A DNA stretch of 64,000 bases from Actibacterium ureilyticum (GCF_002285435.1 NZ_NSBT01000006.1:64501-128500), one strand, 5' to 3'. Shown: positions 10,440 through 18,113, counted from the first letter of the stretch. The notes: generated by a model from the sequence alone, not told the origin. A program made the numbers and translations.

Positions 10440-11462
10440 ATGGGCTATAAAGTCGTCGTCGCGGGCGCCACGGGCAATGTGGGCCGCGAAATGCTGAACA
10501 TCCTGGCCGAGCGCCAGTTCCCGGTGGACGAGGTTGCCGCACTGGCATCGCGCCGCTCGCTGGGGACCGAGGTGAGCTTCGGCGACAAGACCCTGACCAC
10601 CCAGGACCTGGACACCTTCGATTTCACCGGCTGGGACATCGCGCTGTTCGCCGTCGGCTCGGACGCGACCAAGACCTATGCGCCCAAAGCGGCCAAGGCC
10701 GGTTGCGTGGTGATCGATAACAGCTCGCTTTACCGCTATGACCCCGATGTGCCGCTGATCGTGCCCGAAGTGAACGCCGACGCGATCGAGGGTTATGCCA
10801 AGAAGAACATCATCGCCAACCCCAACTGCTCGACCGCGCAGATGGTGGTGGCGCTGAAGCCGCTTCATGACCGGGCCAAGATCAAGCGCGTTGTGGTCAG
10901 CACCTATCAATCCGTTTCGGGCTCGGGGAAAGAGGCCATCGACGAGCTGTGGAACCAGACCAAGGGCATGTATGTCCCGGGGCAGGAGGTCGATCCGTCC
11001 GTCTATACCAAGCAGATCGCCTTCAACGTCATTCCGCATATCGACGTTTTCTTGGACGATGGCTCGACCAAGGAAGAATGGAAGATGGTGGCCGAGACCA
11101 AGAAGATCGTCGATCCGTCGATCAAGGTCACCGCAACCTGCGTGCGCGTGCCGGTCTTTGTAGGCCATTCGGAATCGATCAATATCGAGTTCGAGGATTT
11201 CCTGGACGAGGACGAGGCCCGCGACATCCTGCGCGAGGCGCCGGGCATCATGGTCGTCGACAAGCGCGAGGATGGCGGCTACGTCACCCCGGTCGAATGT
11301 GTGGGCGATTTCGCCACCTTCATCAGCCGCATCCGCCAGGACAGCACGATTGAAAACGGTCTGAACCTGTGGTGCGTCAGTGACAACCTGCGCAAGGGCG
11401 CGGCGCTGAACGCGGTACAGATCGCCGAGGTTCTGGGCCAGCGGGTTCTGAAAAAGGGCTGA
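10440..11462 (+). CDS. asd: Aspartate-semialdehyde dehydrogenase
   Basis: This enzyme makes L-aspartate 4-semialdehyde from aspartyl phosphate with NADPH, the branch point to lysine/diaminopimelate, threonine and methionine. The 340-residue protein has the NADP-binding GATGNVG (residues 9-15), the catalytic cysteine C130 in NPNCSTAQM, and the substrate-binding SVSGSGKEAI segment. The start is fixed by a complete AAGGAGGT Shine-Dalgarno at 10427-10434, five bases before ATG; this is the best ribosome site noted in the window. A strong terminator follows. dapA, later in the same pathway, lies at 58485. Confidence 0.97.
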   Translation: MGYKVVVAGATGNVGREMLNILAERQFPVDEVAALASRRSLGTEVSFGDKTLTTQDLDTFDFTGWDIALFAVGSDATKTYAPKAAKAGCVVIDNSSLYRYDPDVPLIVPEVNADAIEGYAKKNIIANPNCSTAQMVVALKPLHDRAKIKRVVVSTYQSVSGSGKEAIDELWNQTKGMYVPGQEVDPSVYTKQIAFNVIPHIDVFLDDGSTKEEWKMVAETKKIVDPSIKVTATCVRVPVFVGHSESINIEFEDFLDEDEARDILREAPGIMVVDKREDGGYVTPVECVGDFATFISRIRQDSTIENGLNLWCVSDNLRKGAALNAVQIAEVLGQRVLKKG

Positions 11463-11487
11463 TCGCTGCCATCAAGTGATTGAAAGG

Positions 11488-11515
11488 AAAGGGGCTTCGG
11501 CCCCTTTTCGTTTTT
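11488..11515 (+). terminator. Rho-independent terminator after asd
   Basis: A hairpin with arms AAAGGGGC and GCCCCTTT closes on a TTCG tetraloop (11496-11499) and is followed by a T-rich run (TTTTCGTTTTT). It sits 25 bases after the asd stop and should end that transcript. Confidence 0.9.
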
Positions 11516-12082
11516 CGGCCCGCGGGTGATTCGCGCCCTGATACCCGCGTCATTTCGCAATTGCTGACAGTTTCTGTTCGGTTTGGGCGATTGTCGCCGG
11601 GGACTCAAAAATCCGCGTTGGGTGGCCATGAGAATATGAGTCCAAATCAGCACATTACCGGAATTTCACGCACGACCCCCTTCAATCATGTCGGAAATAA
11701 GGCAAGCTTATCTTGTCGGCATTCGTCTGACCAATCAGGCAGATGGCGGACGCAAAGACAGGGCGATCCGGGCGCCGGGTGTCTTTGCGGAACAGGCAGG
11801 AAATATCAGGCGCTCGGACGGGTAGGGGCAGTATGGATTATGTCAGCATGGCGCGGATCGGGCGTCTGGTTGCGATTGGAAAGATCTGCGTGATCAGGCC
11901 CAATCTGGACCGGTCGCTTTGGCTGCAAGACGACGGGGACGGTGACGACGCGAAAGCGGGAACGCCGCGCCTGGTGTCGCATAACACGGACCTGCCGTTC
12001 TTCCCCGATATGATCCCGGCCTAGCGACGGCACGGGGCACCTGATCCGGGCGTCGATGCCGGACAGGTGCCGTTTGGGTGCC
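11516..12082. other. Long weakly coding gap between asd and carbonic anhydrase
   Basis: About 570 bases lie between the asd terminator and the 3' end of the carbonic anhydrase gene. They hold no recognisable gene. Visible structure is limited to two short imperfect inverted repeats, ATAAG-CTTAT (around 11697-11713) and TCTGACC-GGCAGA (around 11728-11744), and one doubtful 63-codon reading frame listed separately. A small RNA or decayed gene is possible; nothing in the sequence decides this. Confidence 0.5.
11833..12024 (+). CDS. Possible small hypothetical protein (63 residues)
   Basis: An ATG at 11833 preceded by GGGGCAG opens a 63-codon frame ending at TAG in 12022-12024. About four-fifths of its codons end in G or C, as in neighbouring genes, which is the only support for coding. 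The product begins MDYVSMARIGRLVAIG and is acidic in the middle (DDGDGDD). No family is recognised and no signal peptide is obvious. It may equally be a chance open frame in GC-rich DNA. Confidence 0.25.
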   Translation: MDYVSMARIGRLVAIGKICVIRPNLDRSLWLQDDGDGDDAKAGTPRLVSHNTDLPFFPDMIPA

Positions 12083-12733
12083 TCAGACCGGGACGAAGTG
12101 GTTCGACGCGACGTCGAAAACTTCCAGCTCGCCGTCGCGAATGTCGAACCACGCGCCGTGAAGCGCCAGGGTTTCCGCCTTCACGGCCTCGGCGACAAAC
12201 GGGAAGGTCATCAGGTTTTCCAGCGAAATCTTGATCGCTTCCTTTTCCAGCATGCGCAGGCGCTTGGCTTCGTTTTCTTCCGGCGCAAGGCGCTCATAAC
12301 CCGGACGCAGCATGTCCATCCACCGCCCGACATACGAGGTCTTCTCCTCCAGCTCGGGCGCGGTGCCGGCACACATGTCATGGCAGCCCTTCACGCCACC
12401 GCAATTGGAATGGCCCAGCACCAGCAGGTTCGACACCTTGAGCGCGGTCACCGCGTATTCGATCGCGGCCGATGTGCCGTGATGGTCGCCATCGGGGGCG
12501 TGCGGCGGCACCAGGTTGGCGATGTTGCGATGGATGAAGAACTCGCCCTGTTCGGCGCCGAAGATGGATGTGACATGCACACGGCTGTCGCAACAGGCGA
12601 TCACCATCGCGCGGGGGCGCTGACCCTCTTCGGCCAGGCGCCGATACCAGGATTTGTTTTCGCTGAAGGCCGTTGCCTTCCACCCGTGAAAGCGTTGCAG
12701 CAGATAAGTTGGCAGTGGTCGCGCGTGGTCCAT
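12083..12733 (-). CDS. can: Beta-class carbonic anhydrase
   Basis: This 216-residue zinc enzyme interconverts CO2 and bicarbonate in the cytoplasm. The ligand set is complete: C47 and D49 with R51 in CCDSR, and H108 and C111 in HSNCGG, spaced as in E. coli Can. The start at MDHARP is preferred: it gives family length and follows an AGGAGACGGG ribosome site. Upstream in-frame codons read into the promoter region shared with the divergent small gene at 12895. Bicarbonate supply for carboxylases such as acetyl-CoA carboxylase (accD in this window) is the usual housekeeping role. Confidence 0.95.
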   Translation of the reverse strand: MDHARPLPTYLLQRFHGWKATAFSENKSWYRRLAEEGQRPRAMVIACCDSRVHVTSIFGAEQGEFFIHRNIANLVPPHAPDGDHHGTSAAIEYAVTALKVSNLLVLGHSNCGGVKGCHDMCAGTAPELEEKTSYVGRWMDMLRPGYERLAPEENEAKRLRMLEKEAIKISLENLMTFPFVAEAVKAETLALHGAWFDIRDGELEVFDVASNHFVPV

Positions 12734-12894
12734 CCCGTCTCCTAATCGTAAGCCGTCATTTCGTGCAGCGACATCTATTAGAGCGCATTTGGCGGGAATT
12801 CGAGTTTTATCTTTCGTCGGCGCAACGATTTCTTGAGGAAACCCGACAAACATGTAGAAGGTTGGGCCGGGGTGAAGTGTGTGAGGGTGTGGGC

Positions 12895-13275
12895 ATGACC
12901 AGTGTCATCGATTTGTGGCGCGACGAACCGTTGCGGTTCGATCCGGAGCGTCTGGCCGATATGTATATCGAACTGGGCGAGGCGCAGGCGCAGGATGCCG
13001 TGGAGCGGATGCTGCACGATCTGGATTTCACATTGCGGCGGATCAAGGGGCTGCGCCGGGCGGAACGGTATGGCTGTCTGTCCCGCTCGTGCGAGCGGAT
13101 TTCCGACATCGCCACGGAACTGGGCCTGTCCAGCCTGGCCCGCGTGACCCGTGATGTGGCGATCACCGCCGCCTGCGGTGACGAAACGGCGCTGTCGGCG
13201 ACGATGTCGCGGTTGGAGCGTGTGGCGAACCGTTCGCTGAAAATCGTTTCCGGTCTGCACGACATGTCGGGCTGA
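12895..13275 (+). CDS. Small helical protein, degenerate HPt-like (hypothetical)
   Basis: This 126-residue soluble protein is apparently all-helical. The stretch from about residue 55 to the end (SRSCERISDIATELGLSSLA ... TMSRLERVANRSL) has the layout of a histidine-phosphotransfer four-helix bundle: a helix, a GLSSLA-type turn, a helix, then a paired helix. The phospho-accepting His of the usual HxLKG motif is absent; the aligned place reads SCERIS. A regulatory or scaffold role is therefore more likely than phosphotransfer. The start is the ATG with GAGGG seven bases upstream. It is divergent from carbonic anhydrase and 67 bases before pepA. The HPt comparison is by eye and tentative. Confidence 0.6.
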   Translation: MTSVIDLWRDEPLRFDPERLADMYIELGEAQAQDAVERMLHDLDFTLRRIKGLRRAERYGCLSRSCERISDIATELGLSSLARVTRDVAITAACGDETALSATMSRLERVANRSLKIVSGLHDMSG

Positions 13276-13342
13276 TCGGCGCTTGCGGCGGGCGCCGCAG
13301 CGATTACTGTGGGACCCGTCGGAAAAGCAGTCGAGGTCCCGT

Positions 13343-14725
13343 ATGCCCCCCAAATTCGCCGCCGCCGATGCGGAATCGATCCCCGTCCACGTGGTCGGGG
13401 CCGACGGTCTGCAACCTTTCCTGGATGGGCTGGACCCGTCGGCGCGGACCTGGCTGGAGGCAACCGGGTTCCGTGGCGATCTGGGACAGGTGCAGCCGAT
13501 CCCCGGGGCCGATGGTGCGCTGGGGGCCGTTGCCGCCGGGTTTGGCACGCCCCAGACCCGCGCCCGCGGCCGGTTCCATCTGGCGCAGGCGGCGCAGGGG
13601 CTTCCCGCAGGCACCTATCACCTGCAGAGCGACCTGACCGGCGACGAACTGACGGCCGAGGCGCTGGGCTGGCTGCTGGCGGGCTATCGGTTCGACCGCT
13701 ACAAGCCCGCCAATGGCAAGGATGTGCGGCTGAAACCACCGGCCGGTGTCGATGCCGCCCGGCTGGAAGCTATCGCGCAGGGCGAATGCCTGACCCGCGA
13801 TCTGATCAACACGCCCGCCGCCGATATGGGCCCACAGGCGCTGGAACAGGCCGCGCGCGATCTGGCCGCGCGGTTCGGCGCGGATATCGATGTCTGCACC
13901 GGCGACGCGCTGCTGGACCGCAACTTTCCCATGATACACGCCGTCGGGCGCGCCGCCGCGCAGGCCCCGCGCCTGATCGACATGCGCTGGGGTGGCAGCG
14001 GCCCGCGCCTGACGCTGGTGGGCAAGGGGGTGTGTTTCGATACGGGCGGGCTGAACCTGAAGCCCGGCGCGTCGATGGGGCTGATGAAAAAGGACATGGG
14101 CGGTGCGGCCACCGTTCTGGGTCTGGCGCAGATGATCATGGCGCTGGATCTGCCGGTGCGGCTCAGGGTGCTGATCCCGGCGGTGGAAAACAGTGTCTCG
14201 GCCACCTCGTTCCGGCCGCAGGACATCCTGACCTCGCGCAAGGGCCTGACGGTCGAGGTCAACAATACCGATGCCGAGGGGCGGCTGGTGCTGGCCGATG
14301 CGCTGGCGCTGGCGGATGAGGAACCCGCCGACCTGATCGTGTCGATGGCGACGCTGACCGGTGCCGCGCGGGTGGCTGTCGGCCCCGACATCGCGCCGTT
14401 TTACACCGATCAGGACGGGGTTGCCGCCGCGCTGGGTGCCGCCGCCGCGCAGGTTGCCGATCCGGTCTGGCGGATGCCGTTTCACGCGCCCTATGAGAAG
14501 ATGATCGAGCCGGGCATCGCCGATCTGGACAATGCCCCCTCGGGCGGGTTCGCGGGGTCGATCACCGCCGCGCTGTTCCTGCGCCGCTTTGTCGACAACC
14601 CGGCCTATGCGCATTTCGACATCTATGGCTGGCAACCTGCCGCCGCTCCGGCCCGCCCCAAGGGCGGCGTGGGGCAGGGCGCGCGGGCGCTGTTGCAGGC
14701 GCTGCCGCAGGTATTGGCGCTATGA
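13343..14725 (+). CDS. Leucyl aminopeptidase family protein (M17)
   Basis: This cytosolic two-metal aminopeptidase has 460 residues, with a short and divergent N-terminal domain. The M17 catalytic domain carries the metal/catalytic lysine block KGVCFDTGGLNLKP, then KKDMGGAATVLG, and the second metal signature NNTDAEGRLVLADAL. It removes N-terminal residues from peptides; hexameric assembly is typical of the family. The chosen ATG at 13343 gives normal length; an upstream in-frame ATG at 13283 lies almost in the previous gene. Its stop overlaps the next start (ATGA), coupling it to an NlpC/P60 hydrolase. This pairing suggests joint work on cell-wall peptides, as in the LdcA/Pgp6-type recycling context. 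Confidence 0.9.
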   Translation: MPPKFAAADAESIPVHVVGADGLQPFLDGLDPSARTWLEATGFRGDLGQVQPIPGADGALGAVAAGFGTPQTRARGRFHLAQAAQGLPAGTYHLQSDLTGDELTAEALGWLLAGYRFDRYKPANGKDVRLKPPAGVDAARLEAIAQGECLTRDLINTPAADMGPQALEQAARDLAARFGADIDVCTGDALLDRNFPMIHAVGRAAAQAPRLIDMRWGGSGPRLTLVGKGVCFDTGGLNLKPGASMGLMKKDMGGAATVLGLAQMIMALDLPVRLRVLIPAVENSVSATSFRPQDILTSRKGLTVEVNNTDAEGRLVLADALALADEEPADLIVSMATLTGAARVAVGPDIAPFYTDQDGVAAALGAAAAQVADPVWRMPFHAPYEKMIEPGIADLDNAPSGGFAGSITAALFLRRFVDNPAYAHFDIYGWQPAAAPARPKGGVGQGARALLQALPQVLAL

Positions 14726-15561
14726 CCGACACGCGCCTTTTGCCCAGCAACGGATCGGTCGCCGCGGAGGAGCTGCGCGGCACGGTCCAGGCCGAGCGTT
14801 TCGTTACCGGCGAGCAGATGCGCATCACAGCCCCCGTGGCCGATCTCTATTGCACGCTGCCAGCGGGGCGGCTTGACCGGCAACTGCTGTTCGGCGACGG
14901 GTTCCGGCTGTTGGAGCGATGCGGCGACTGGGCCTTTGGCCAGGCCGATCGCGGTGGCTATGTCGGCTATGTCCGCCAAGCGGCGTTGGGCAACTGGCTG
15001 GCGCCCGATCACGTTGTCAGCGCGCGCGCGACGCTGGTCTTCGACGCACCGGATTTCAAGACGCCGTCGCCCCTGACGATCCCGCTGGGCGCGCGTGTGG
15101 CCATCGCCGCGCAGCATGACGACCGGTTCAGCCAGACGCAGGACGGCCGGTTCATCCCCACCCGCCACCTGCGCCCGATTGCGCAGCCCGAAACCGATCC
15201 GGTGGCCGTGGCCGAACGGCTGTTGGGCACGCCTTACCTTTGGGGGGGGAACGGCGCGCAGGGGATCGACTGTTCGGGTGTCGCACAGGTGGCGCTTCTG
15301 GCCTGTGGCGTGGATTGCCCGGGCGACAGCGATCTGCAACTGGCGATGTTGCCGGGCGATCTGTCGGCGGGTACGCCGCCGCAACGGGGCGACCTGCTGT
15401 TCTGGAAAGGGCATGTCGCGCTGGTGGCGGGGCCGGATACGGTGCTGCACGCCAATGTCCATCACATGGCCGTTGCGGTCGAGCCGCTCGGCCCCTGTAT
15501 CGACCGGATCGCGCAACAGGGCGACGGGCCGGTCACGGGCCACAAGCGCCTGACGCTCTAG
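14722..15561 (+). CDS. NlpC/P60 family peptidoglycan hydrolase
   Basis: This 279-residue protein has two N-terminal SH3-like regions (about 20-95 and 100-155) and a C-terminal NlpC/P60 cysteine peptidase domain. The catalytic triad candidates are C184 (GIDCSG), H231 (KGHVAL) and H243. Such enzymes cut gamma-D-glutamyl-diaminopimelate or similar peptide bonds in murein. No signal peptide is visible, so it may act on recycled muropeptides in the cytoplasm. That would fit translational coupling to the preceding leucyl aminopeptidase through an ATGA overlap. Its 3' end overlaps the convergent DUF2794 gene by four bases. Confidence 0.9.
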   Translation: MTDTRLLPSNGSVAAEELRGTVQAERFVTGEQMRITAPVADLYCTLPAGRLDRQLLFGDGFRLLERCGDWAFGQADRGGYVGYVRQAALGNWLAPDHVVSARATLVFDAPDFKTPSPLTIPLGARVAIAAQHDDRFSQTQDGRFIPTRHLRPIAQPETDPVAVAERLLGTPYLWGGNGAQGIDCSGVAQVALLACGVDCPGDSDLQLAMLPGDLSAGTPPQRGDLLFWKGHVALVAGPDTVLHANVHHMAVAVEPLGPCIDRIAQQGDGPVTGHKRLTL

Positions 15562-15902
15562 TCGACGGCGCGGATCAGCTTTTTCTCAAGCACGCGCAGA
15601 ACGGTTTTCAGATCCGCGCCGCGCTTCAGGATCTGACCGTCGATGCCGATCACCGCATATTGCCCCTGTTTCAGCCGCAGCTTGGGACGCTTTTCGATGC
15701 GATAGAGCGGGTTTTCCGCCGTGCGCCGGAACACCGAAAAGACCGCAACGTCGCGCAGGCACGAGATGCCGTAATCCCGCCACTCGCCCGCGGCGACCAT
15801 CCGGCCATACAGCGTCAGGATCACGCCCAGTTCACGGCGGTCAAAGCTGACTTGTTCGGGAACGGCTTGCCCGGTGACGGGCGGGAAATGTTGCAGCGTC
15901 AT
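15558..15902 (-). CDS. DUF2794 domain-containing protein
   Basis: This 114-residue cytoplasmic protein of unknown function is widespread in alphaproteobacteria. The hallmark core VSFDRRELGVILTLYGRMVA, then GEWRDYGISCLRD, AVFSVFRRT and PLYRIEKRPKL, is nearly textbook for DUF2794. The start at MTLQHF is chosen by typical length; an ATG nine codons earlier (15929) is possible. Neither has a strong ribosome site. It is monocistronic, converging on the NlpC/P60 gene. Confidence 0.85.
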   Translation of the reverse strand: MTLQHFPPVTGQAVPEQVSFDRRELGVILTLYGRMVAAGEWRDYGISCLRDVAVFSVFRRTAENPLYRIEKRPKLRLKQGQYAVIGIDGQILKRGADLKTVLRVLEKKLIRAVD

Positions 15903-16100
15903 GATCAAAGCCTGAACCGGATCGCGCATCAAATCAAGCGGCGCCCCAATTTTGCCGGGAAATGACCCGCAGAAATTCCCAAGTTGACCCTGCGTCCGCC
16001 CGGATTCGCGGCGAATGTCATTCCATAGCGAGAAGACGCTAGCCCGGTGTCGCGGATTACAGCCCCCACCCAGCCCGTGACACCGGGATCTCTTCACAAG

Positions 16101-16127
16101 AAAAACCCCCGTTTCCGGACGGGGGTT
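16101..16127 (-). terminator. Rho-independent terminator after tetR
   Basis: Nine-base arms AACCCCCGT and ACGGGGGTT (16104-16112 and 16119-16127) enclose a TTCCGG loop. Read on the minus strand, the hairpin is followed by TTTTTCTTG and lies 20 bases beyond the tetR stop. Confidence 0.88.
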
Positions 16128-16147
16128 CTTTCTTTGGTGATGGTCGC

Positions 16148-16756
16148 TCAGGTGCCGTAGCGGGCCATGAACATGTCGACCGCCGCTTTCAGGATGGTGT
16201 CGAGCTCTTCTTCGGAAAACTCTGTCTGGACGCAGCACATCATCATCGGAAAGATGCGCGCCTTGCACATTTCCGCAAACAGGTCCGCCGCCAGAAGCGG
16301 ATCGTCGATATCCAGCAGCCCGTCGTCATTGGCCTTGGTCAGATAGTCGCACAGATGCCGGCGTACCAGACCGGGACCGGACTCGTAAAACCGCCGCCCC
16401 AGATCCGGGAAGCGCATGGATTCCGATGCGCACATCCGCACCACGTTCTTGCCCATGTCCGAGGTCATAAACCGGATGATCTGCCGCCCCGCGCCGTAAA
16501 GCACGTCGCGCGGCTTGGCGTCGGCTGGCAGCTCGCTGACATAGTTTTCCGCCTGGCGCAGGCATTCGCATTGCGCAACCTCGACGAACAGCAGCCGCTT
16601 GTCGGGAAAATAGCTGTAAAGCGTTGCCTTGGATACGCCGGCTGTCCGGGCGATATCGTCAACGCTGGCCCCTTCGAACCCGTCCTTCATGAAGACATCG
16701 CGTGCCCCCGCAAGCACTTGTTCGAATTTACGGCCCTTTCTGATCTGATTGTTCAT
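16148..16756 (-). CDS. TetR/AcrR family transcriptional regulator
   Basis: This 202-residue repressor has the N-terminal TetR helix-turn-helix around residues 25-55 (GASVDDIARTAGVSKATLYSYFPDKR). The C-terminal ligand domain, rich in Met and Cys (PMMMCCVQTEF), resembles the AefR-like subgroup. Start: ATG with AAGGGGATCT upstream. A 47-residue secreted-peptide gene lies 80 bases upstream on the same strand, and two long palindromes stand in front of that gene, so the pair may be an autoregulated operon. No efflux pump, the most common partner of such regulators, lies next to it; the divergent gene is mbfA. Ligand and targets are unknown. Confidence 0.88.
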   Translation of the reverse strand: MNNQIRKGRKFEQVLAGARDVFMKDGFEGASVDDIARTAGVSKATLYSYFPDKRLLFVEVAQCECLRQAENYVSELPADAKPRDVLYGAGRQIIRFMTSDMGKNVVRMCASESMRFPDLGRRFYESGPGLVRRHLCDYLTKANDDGLLDIDDPLLAADLFAEMCKARIFPMMMCCVQTEFSEEELDTILKAAVDMFMARYGT

Positions 16757-16836
16757 GGAGTTGTGCAGATCCCCTTATGTGACGACTATAGACAGCTGGC
16801 TTTCCCAACGGCAAGCATCCTGCGGTGGATGGGCGC

Positions 16837-16980
16837 CTAATTGTCGGGTTTCGGCGTGCCGGGCGTCTGGACCGGCGGCACGTCGATGGTTGGCGGGAAC
16901 AGGTCCATCGTGACAAAGGCGCTGGCCTGTGCGGCGGTCAGCACGGTCAGGGCAATGGCAAGCGCGGCGACGGGTTTCAT
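16837..16980 (-). CDS. Small exported proline-rich peptide (47 residues, hypothetical)
   Basis: An ATG at 16980, five bases after a GGAG site (16988-16985), opens a 47-codon gene. Residues 1-21 form a clean Sec signal peptide (MKPVAALAIALTVL, cleavage after QASA). The predicted mature part of about 26 residues is proline-rich and slightly acidic (FPPTIDVPPVQTPGTPKPDN). It has no lipobox and no cysteine. It lies upstream of tetR in the same direction, with a 35-base palindrome directly over its 5' leader. No family is recognised. The signal peptide makes a real gene likely; function is unknown. Confidence 0.6.
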   Translation of the reverse strand: MKPVAALAIALTVLTAAQASAFVTMDLFPPTIDVPPVQTPGTPKPDN

Positions 16981-16989
16981 GTGGGATCT

Positions 16990-17024
16990 CCAAATATGAA
17001 CTATACGGTACAGTTCATATTTGG
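16990..17024. promoter_or_regulatory. Palindrome P1: candidate TetR operator before the small peptide gene
   Basis: Perfect 13-base arms, CCAAATATGAACT and its complement AGTTCATATTTGG, are separated by ATACGGTAC, which is itself nearly symmetrical. The inner 19 bases (16998-17016) form the kind of GAAC-GTAC-GTTC dyad bound by TetR/AcrR repressors. On the minus strand it contains a plausible -10 (TATAGT) and its end touches the ribosome site of the 47-residue peptide, so a bound repressor, or an RNA hairpin, would block expression. Confidence 0.65.
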
Positions 17025-17048
17025 CTGTTGGGCGGATTCCGCAAGGGC

Positions 17049-17074
17049 AAAAGTGAACAAATCGGTTCACTTTT
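17049..17074. promoter_or_regulatory. Palindrome P2: second candidate regulator site, upstream of mbfA
   Basis: Perfect 10-base arms AAAAGTGAAC and GTTCACTTTT flank AAATCG. It shares the TGAAC...GTTCA outer half-sites with P1 but with narrower spacing (6 against 11 bases between the half-sites). It ends six bases before the mbfA -35 box, a position suited to an activator or a repressor of mbfA, and stands upstream of the peptide-tetR promoter on the other strand. Confidence 0.6.
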
Positions 17075-17080
17075 CCGGGG

Positions 17081-17121
17081 TTGAGCTTTGCGGTGGTGTG
17101 ATTAAATTAGAACCATTCTAA
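17081..17121 (+). promoter_or_regulatory. mbfA promoter with overlapping Irr-type iron control element
   Basis: A promoter reads TTGAGC (17081-17086), 16-base spacer, TAAATT (17103-17108). Overlapping the -10 is a perfect dyad TTAGAA-CCA-TTCTAA (17107-17121), which matches the iron control element (ICE) bound by the alphaproteobacterial heme-sensing regulator Irr. Known biology: Irr represses mbfA under low iron and is lost when iron and heme are plentiful. The geometry seen here fits repression by promoter occlusion. Confidence 0.8.
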
Positions 17122-17135
17122 ACTAGGGGTGCCCC

Positions 17136-18113
17136 ATGATACCCGGATTCAGCCAAAGACGGCGGTTCAACGACCTGAACGAACAAGAGATACTGGCGCT
17201 CGCGATCTCGTCCGAGGAGGACGACGCCCGGATCTATCGCACCTATGCCGAACAGTTGCGCGCCGATTTCCCCGATACCGCCAAGGTGTTCGAGGATATG
17301 GCCCAGGAAGAGGACGGCCATCGCCAACGGCTGATCGACCTGCACCGCCAGCGTTTCGGCCAGACGATCCCGCTGATCCGGCGCGAGCATGTGTCGGGCT
17401 TCTATACCCGGCGCCCGGTCTGGCTGATGCAGAACCTGGGGCTGGAGCGGATCCGCGACGAGGCCGAACAGATGGAGCGCGACGCCGAACGTTTCTATGT
17501 CGCCGCCGCCAAGCGCAGTACCGATGCCGCAACCCGCAAGCTGCTGGGCGATCTGGCCGCGGCTGAGGCCGGCCACAACGACCTGGCCGCGCATCTGATT
17601 CGGGATCATCTGGACGATGACGCGCGCGAGGCCGAGGACCGTTCGGCCCATCGCCGGTTCGTTCTGACCTGGGTGCAGCCGGGGCTGGCCGGTCTGATGG
17701 ATGGATCGGTGTCGACCCTGGCGCCGATCTTTGCCACGGCCTTTGCGACACAGGATACATGGACCACATTCCTGGTCGGGCTTGCCGCGTCGGTGGGGGC
17801 CGGGATTTCCATGGGCTTTACCGAGGCCGCGTCGGATGACGGTCAGATCTCGGGGCGTGGCTCGCCGCTGAAACGTGGGATCGCATCGGGTGTCATGACG
17901 GCGGTCGGGGGGCTGGGCCATGCGCTGCCATATCTGATCCCGCATTTCTGGACCGCCACGATCATCGCCATGGTCGTCGTCTTCGTCGAGCTGTGGGCGA
18001 TTGCCTGGATCCAGAAGAAATACATGGACACGCCCTTCCTGCGCGCCGCGATGCAGGTGGTGCTGGGCGGCGCGCTGGTCTTTGCCGCGGGCGTGCTGAT
18101 CGGCAGCGGCTGA
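17136..18113 (+). CDS. mbfA: MbfA: ferritin-like/VIT1 fusion iron exporter
   Basis: This 325-residue protein fuses an N-terminal erythrin (ferritin-like di-iron) domain with a C-terminal VIT1/CCC1 membrane domain. The ferritin part has helices with E27-E28 and two ExxH motifs (E59-H62 in EEDGH and E144-H147 in EAGH), expected iron ligands. From about residue 178 the VIT1 part follows (GLAGLMDGSVSTLAPIFA, then several membrane spans ending at GVLIGSG). In rhizobia MbfA exports Fe2+ from the cytoplasm and protects against iron and peroxide stress. The Irr-type box directly upstream agrees with that role. Start: ATG after AGGGG. Confidence 0.93.
   Translation: MIPGFSQRRRFNDLNEQEILALAISSEEDDARIYRTYAEQLRADFPDTAKVFEDMAQEEDGHRQRLIDLHRQRFGQTIPLIRREHVSGFYTRRPVWLMQNLGLERIRDEAEQMERDAERFYVAAAKRSTDAATRKLLGDLAAAEAGHNDLAAHLIRDHLDDDAREAEDRSAHRRFVLTWVQPGLAGLMDGSVSTLAPIFATAFATQDTWTTFLVGLAASVGAGISMGFTEAASDDGQISGRGSPLKRGIASGVMTAVGGLGHALPYLIPHFWTATIIAMVVVFVELWAIAWIQKKYMDTPFLRAAMQVVLGGALVFAAGVLIGSG

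Noticed and set aside
16757-16836. A separate TetR operator directly before tetR (GACTATAGAC)
   Set aside because: Short imperfect dyad, much weaker than the palindromes at 16990-17074; not listed as a site.
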